Source of the DNA: UBA6022 sp035704495 | Lineage (GTDB): Bacteria; Patescibacteriota; Saccharimonadia; Saccharimonadales; Saccharimonadaceae | Direction: 5' to 3' | DNA length: 7,701 nt | NCBI GenBank assembly: GCA_035704495.1 | Contig: DASSWW010000047.1 | Location: forward strand, 1-7,701 | Shown: positions 5,182 to 7,701 of the stretch, piece by piece | Layout of the letters: each line of letters begins with the position of its first letter | How positions within the stretch are numbered: the stretch's first letter is position 1 | The notes under the pieces: model-generated | The model's database searches: none | The model's input: the letters and a program-made list of their open reading frames with translations, nothing else | Told to the model about the DNA's origin: nothing | Translations under genes and position numbers: made by a program

Positions 5182-5190
5182 AAAATATAT

Positions 5191-6468
5191 ATGCAAGACA
5201 AACAAATTGCAGATTTGATTACCGGCGAACAGCAGCGCCAGCGTGACGGACTAGAACTTATTCCCAGCGAAAATTACGTGTCACGTGACGTATTAAACGC
5301 GCTCGGTAGCGTACTGACAAACAAATATTCCGAAGGCTATCCCGGCAGGCGTTATTATGGCGGGCAAGAGTATACAGACAAAATTGAACAACTGGCGATC
5401 GATCGTGCCAAGCAACTATTTCGTGCTGATCATGCCAACGTTCAGCCGCATTCGGGCGCACCGGCTAATGAAGCGGTCTATAGTGCGTGGTTAGAACCAG
5501 GCGATACGGTACTAGCGATGGATTTGTCGCATGGTGGTCACTTGACACACGGTGCGCCGGTCACACGTAGCGCGCAGCTGTACAATTTTGTCCGTTATAA
5601 AATGAAGGACACCACAACGGGAGAGATCGACTACGACGAACTACGTGCGTTAGCCGTAGAACATAAACCAAAAATTATTTTAGCGGGCTTTAGTGCCTAT
5701 CCCCGCGAACTAGATTACGCCAAATTTGCGGCTATCGGTAACGAAGTCGGCGCACTATTAATGGCTGATATGGCACATGTAGCCGGGTTGATTGTGGGTG
5801 GCGCTGCGAAAAATCCATTTGATTATGGGTTTCATGTTATTACTACTACCACGCACAAGACATTGCGTGGCCCGCGCGGGGGGTTGATTTTGACAAAAGG
5901 AACCGTGGGCAATCCGTTGCAAAAACCTGAAAAAACACTCGAAAACATCCCAACTCTGATTGACCGGGCGGTCTTTCCGGGTATGCAGGGTGGCCCGCAT
6001 ATGCATGTTATCGCCGCCAAAGCGGTGGCATTTGACGAGGCTCTGCGACCAGAATTTAAACAGTATGCGGCGCAAATTGTTGAAAATGCGTCAGTTCTAG
6101 CCGATGAAATGCAAGCACGTGGCTTTCATTTGGTCACCGGCGGAACCAGTAACCATTTAATACTGGCAGATGTCCATAAAAGTTTTGGTATTGACGGCAA
6201 AACGGCCGAGGTGGCGTTAGACGCGATTGGGCTGACATTGAATGCAAACAGTATTCCAGACGATACCTTGCCAAAGTTTCGACCAAGCGGTATTCGTTTG
6301 GGCACACCAGCAATCACGACGCGCGGTCTGCGCAGCGAGCACATGGCACAAATTGCCCAGTGGATGAAGCAGGCGATTGACGCCTGCAACGACGAAGTTG
6401 CTTTGGCAGCACTTCGTGACGAAGTAAAAGTTTTCGTTCGGCAATTCCCGTTGCCGAGTGATGTGTAG
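5191..6468 (+). CDS. glyA: Serine hydroxymethyltransferase
   Basis: The 425-aa product is a full-length bacterial serine hydroxymethyltransferase, a cytoplasmic PLP enzyme that interconverts serine and glycine while forming 5,10-methylene-tetrahydrofolate, the one-carbon donor for thymidylate and purine synthesis. Family landmarks are intact: LELIPSENYVS (21-31), NKYSEGYPGRRYYGG (44-58), the DLSHGGHLTHG segment (111-121), D193 and H196 in MADMAHVAGL, the PLP lysine K223 in TTTTHKTLRGPRGG, PGMQGGPH, and SNHLILADV. The length is normal. The start is supported by an AGGAG 9 nt upstream and by SHMT N-terminal similarity from the first residues. The gene is divergent from murA across a 71-bp spacer and ends just before a strong bidirectional terminator. 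Confidence 0.98.
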   Translation: MQDKQIADLITGEQQRQRDGLELIPSENYVSRDVLNALGSVLTNKYSEGYPGRRYYGGQEYTDKIEQLAIDRAKQLFRADHANVQPHSGAPANEAVYSAWLEPGDTVLAMDLSHGGHLTHGAPVTRSAQLYNFVRYKMKDTTTGEIDYDELRALAVEHKPKIILAGFSAYPRELDYAKFAAIGNEVGALLMADMAHVAGLIVGGAAKNPFDYGFHVITTTTHKTLRGPRGGLILTKGTVGNPLQKPEKTLENIPTLIDRAVFPGMQGGPHMHVIAAKAVAFDEALRPEFKQYAAQIVENASVLADEMQARGFHLVTGGTSNHLILADVHKSFGIDGKTAEVALDAIGLTLNANSIPDDTLPKFRPSGIRLGTPAITTRGLRSEHMAQIAQWMKQAIDACNDEVALAALRDEVKVFVRQFPLPSDV

Positions 6469-6490
6469 TTTTGCGACTGAAAACACACCT

Positions 6491-6533
6491 AACAAATAAA
6501 ATAACTCCCGTTTAGAGAGTTATTTTATTTGTT
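6491..6533. terminator. Bidirectional terminator between glyA and the pilin gene
   Basis: A perfect 17-bp stem, AACAAATAAAATAACTC (6491-6507) with its complement (6517-6533), encloses a 9-nt loop. A-rich and T-rich outer arms give a U tract in either direction. It lies 22 nt after the glyA stop and 13 nt after the convergent pilin stop, so it can serve both. Confidence 0.85.
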
Positions 6534-6546
6534 TGACTAGTAATGA

Positions 6547-7008
6547 TTAGCAGGTTGCTGCAGTATTAATAGTGTTAGCTGTACCGGCTGCTAGATATCG
6601 AGCGGCACCAGCAACGCTATCCCAATAGCCAATCTTTGCACCAGTGAAATTTGGACTAGTGCCGCAAGCAACATATGAAATCATGCCGTTAGCTGTCGGT
6701 GTTGTTGAAGCGGTCGTGTCATTGATCATATCCTTTACTTTTTGTGATAATGCAGCTGTCCCCGTCATACCTTCTACGGATGCTGTTGCTGGATATACGC
6801 CATTACCTGCGTCCGCAGCATGTATTTCCGCTTTAGTTTGTACTTCTTTGGCATTGGATTGTGCTTCGGTCGTCCGTGCACGGTTTTGCACACCATTATA
6901 CGCAACAATCGTAATCGCTGCCAAAATACCGATGACGACGATGACAATTAAAAGCTCAACTATGGTGAATCCGCGATCTTTGTTTAGGTTTTTTATGTTA
7001 TGAATCAT
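6547..7008 (-). CDS. Type IV pilin-like protein, paralogue 1 (153 aa)
   Basis: The product is a prepilin with a short basic leader (MIHNIKNLNKDRG, 13 aa), the cleavage site G13|F14 followed by TIVELL with Glu at mature position 5 (E18), and one long hydrophobic helix to about residue 37 that continues into an amphipathic helix (YNGVQNRARTTEAQ). The C-terminal domain is Ala/Thr-rich and holds two cysteines, C115 and the terminal C153, which could form the disulphide loop typical of type IV pilins. It should be processed by a PilD-type peptidase and assembled into a surface pilus; no assembly genes are in the window. The open frame extends 30 codons further upstream. I chose 7008 because it matches the paralogue in leader length and has the same G-rich leader 9 nt before the ATG, while the longer version would add residues lacking prepilin character. 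Confidence 0.88.
   Translation of the reverse strand: MIHNIKNLNKDRGFTIVELLIVIVVIGILAAITIVAYNGVQNRARTTEAQSNAKEVQTKAEIHAADAGNGVYPATASVEGMTGTAALSQKVKDMINDTTASTTPTANGMISYVACGTSPNFTGAKIGYWDSVAGAARYLAAGTANTINTAATC
6860..6945 (-). repeat. Near-identical DNA block shared with 7485-7570
   Basis: Positions 6860-6900 match 7485-7525 exactly over 41 nt, and 6911-6945 match 7536-7570 exactly over 35 nt, with a few differences in between. The block codes for the hydrophobic helix and its continuation in both pilin genes. Identity at synonymous positions points to recent duplication or gene conversion of this part only. Confidence 0.85.
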
Positions 7009-7017
7009 GCGTAATGG

Positions 7018-7023
7018 CCCCCT
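7018..7023 (-). promoter_or_regulatory. G-rich ribosome binding site of pilin paralogue 1
   Basis: The minus strand reads AGGGGG, 9 nt before the ATG at 7008. The same element at the same spacing precedes the second pilin gene, within a shared leader TAGGGGGCnATTAnGnATG. It decides the start in favour of 7008. Confidence 0.6.
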
Positions 7024-7048
7024 ATGATTTCTTGTTTTAATACTATTA

Positions 7049-7077
7049 ACTATACTATCCTTAAGATCTAAACACAA
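7049..7077 (-). promoter_or_regulatory. Promoter of pilin paralogue 1
   Basis: On the minus strand, TTGTGT (7072-7077) and TATAGT (7049-7054) are separated by exactly 17 nt. The -10 lies 40 nt before the ATG. The -35 sits in a small inverted repeat CACAA-N5-TTGTG (7073-7087). The architecture matches the promoter of the second pilin gene, so the two genes appear to be transcribed separately. Confidence 0.65.
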
Positions 7078-7108
7078 GGACTTTGTGCATGGTCGCATAA
7101 TAGAGTAA

Positions 7109-7132
7109 AACCCTCTATTAGATAGGAGGGTA
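7109..7132 (-). terminator. Terminator after pilin paralogue 2
   Basis: On the minus strand ACCCTC-C-TAT pairs with ATA-GAGGGT (one bulge, 3-nt loop), followed by TTT. It lies 33 nt past the stop at 7166 and separates the upstream pilin transcript from the promoter of the next one. Confidence 0.65.
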
Positions 7133-7165
7133 TTACTGTTATTTATGCCATTGTACGGTTACTGA

Positions 7166-7630
7166 TTAGCAAGTCGCTGTGTCACCGGTAGCTGATCCTG
7201 CATTGATATAAACTGGTGCAGGAGTGGCTGCTGCATAATCCCAATATGATATTTTTGCTCCTGTTGGGGAAGCGGGTGCTGCTGGGCATGGTGCATAGCC
7301 GATTCGAGTGGTAGTTGTAGATGTAGGTGCTGCAGTTTGGATAAGCGCATCAACTTTTGGTGAGAGCGCCGCGGTATCTGGGTTGTTGACCGCAATAAAT
7401 GCTGCTGCAGTTGCAGGATATAGTCCATCGCCTGTATCAGCTGCGTATACTTCTGCTTTGTTTTGTACTTCCTTTGCGTTTGCCTGTGCTTCGGTCGTCC
7501 GTGCACGGTTTTGCACACCATTATAAGCTACGATTGTAATCGCTGCCAAAATACCGATGACGACGATGACGATCAGCAGTTCGACGATCGTGAAGCCACG
7601 TTGTTTAGTTTTTATATTGTTAAGAGTCAT
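7166..7630 (-). CDS. Type IV pilin-like protein, paralogue 2 (154 aa)
   Basis: This is the tandem paralogue of the pilin gene at 6547-7008. It has the leader MTLNNIKTKQRG, cleavage at G12|F13, E17 as mature Glu5, the same hydrophobic helix and the same YNGVQNRARTTEAQ continuation. The C-terminal domain diverges but keeps the TGAKI-YWD segment and two cysteines (C115 and the terminal C154), a likely disulphide loop. Near residues 100-122 it is Pro/Thr/Ala-rich. It would be processed by prepilin peptidase and placed in the membrane or in a pilus. It has its own promoter and terminator. The start is supported by AGGGGG 9 nt upstream and by leader length. Confidence 0.92.
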   Translation of the reverse strand: MTLNNIKTKQRGFTIVELLIVIVVIGILAAITIVAYNGVQNRARTTEAQANAKEVQNKAEVYAADTGDGLYPATAAAFIAVNNPDTAALSPKVDALIQTAAPTSTTTTRIGYAPCPAAPASPTGAKISYWDYAAATPAPVYINAGSATGDTATC

Positions 7631-7639
7631 TCTTAATTG

Positions 7640-7645
7640 CCCCCT
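7640..7645 (-). promoter_or_regulatory. G-rich ribosome binding site of pilin paralogue 2
   Basis: The minus strand reads AGGGGG, 9 nt before the ATG at 7630, as in the neighbouring pilin gene. Confidence 0.6.
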
Positions 7646-7665
7646 AATTAGTTATTAGTAATTTG

Positions 7666-7694
7666 ACTATACCACCAGCATGATATAAGCACAA
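7666..7694 (-). promoter_or_regulatory. Promoter of pilin paralogue 2
   Basis: On the minus strand, TTGTGC (7689-7694) and TATAGT (7666-7671) are separated by exactly 17 nt. A TGG just before the -10 makes it an extended -10. The -10 lies 35 nt before the ATG. The boxes and spacing match those of the first pilin gene. Confidence 0.65.
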
Positions 7695-7701
7695 GTATTA
7701 T

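Noticed and set aside
7009..7098. Longer version of pilin paralogue 1 starting at 7098
   Set aside because: The extra 30 codons cover the promoter, the leader and the G-rich ribosome site, and would give a prepilin leader of 43 residues, unlike the 12-residue leader of the paralogue.
1..7701. CRISPR array, insertion sequence, prophage or defence gene
   Set aside because: No regularly spaced direct repeats, transposase, integrase, nuclease or phage-like frame is seen. The only long direct repeat is the pilin coding block.
1..7701. Use of a UGA-recoding genetic code as in Gracilibacteria and Absconditabacteria
   Set aside because: All confident genes are complete without in-frame TGA codons, so nothing here calls for recoding.

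Overview
The window looks like chromosomal DNA of a Patescibacteria/CPR bacterium, most likely Candidatus Saccharibacteria (TM7). This is inferred from gene content and style, not from a search. The signs are compact genes with short gaps, mixed Shine-Dalgarno, weak-SD and apparently leaderless starts, two class III pilin-like genes with the G|FTIVELL prepilin signature common in Saccharibacteria, and a MurA with an extra N-terminal helix-turn-helix. All confident genes stop at TAA or TAG, and no in-frame TGA reassignment is needed.

Layout. Positions 1-1170 are an RNA-gene region. tRNA-Gly(UCC) and tRNA-His(GUG) lie on the minus strand, both with encoded CCA. Between them are a small hydrophilic hypothetical ORF (158-547) and a run of strong hairpins (about 571-745) that ends in a 17-bp bidirectional terminator abutting the tRNA-His 3' end. 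Upstream of tRNA-His, 913-979 holds a degenerate copy of the tRNA-His 5' part fused to a hairpin and to a 12-nt stretch complementary to the tRNA-His D arm.

Positions 1171-3562 are a tight three-gene plus-strand cluster: an alpha/beta hydrolase-fold protein whose nucleophile position is Gly, a DUF6282-like metal-dependent hydrolase, and a stand-alone class I glutamine amidotransferase. The substrates are unknown. Convergent to it is the HTH-MurA fusion (3590-5119, minus), which makes the first committed peptidoglycan precursor. It is divergent from glyA (serine hydroxymethyltransferase, 5191-6468). The 71-bp spacer between them carries both promoters and a possible operator, so the HTH domain could regulate its own gene and/or glyA.

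Positions 6491-7694 hold a bidirectional terminator and two tandem paralogous type IV pilin-like genes on the minus strand. Each has its own near-identical promoter and a conserved G-rich leader. Their N-terminal halves share long stretches of exact nucleotide identity while their C-terminal halves differ.
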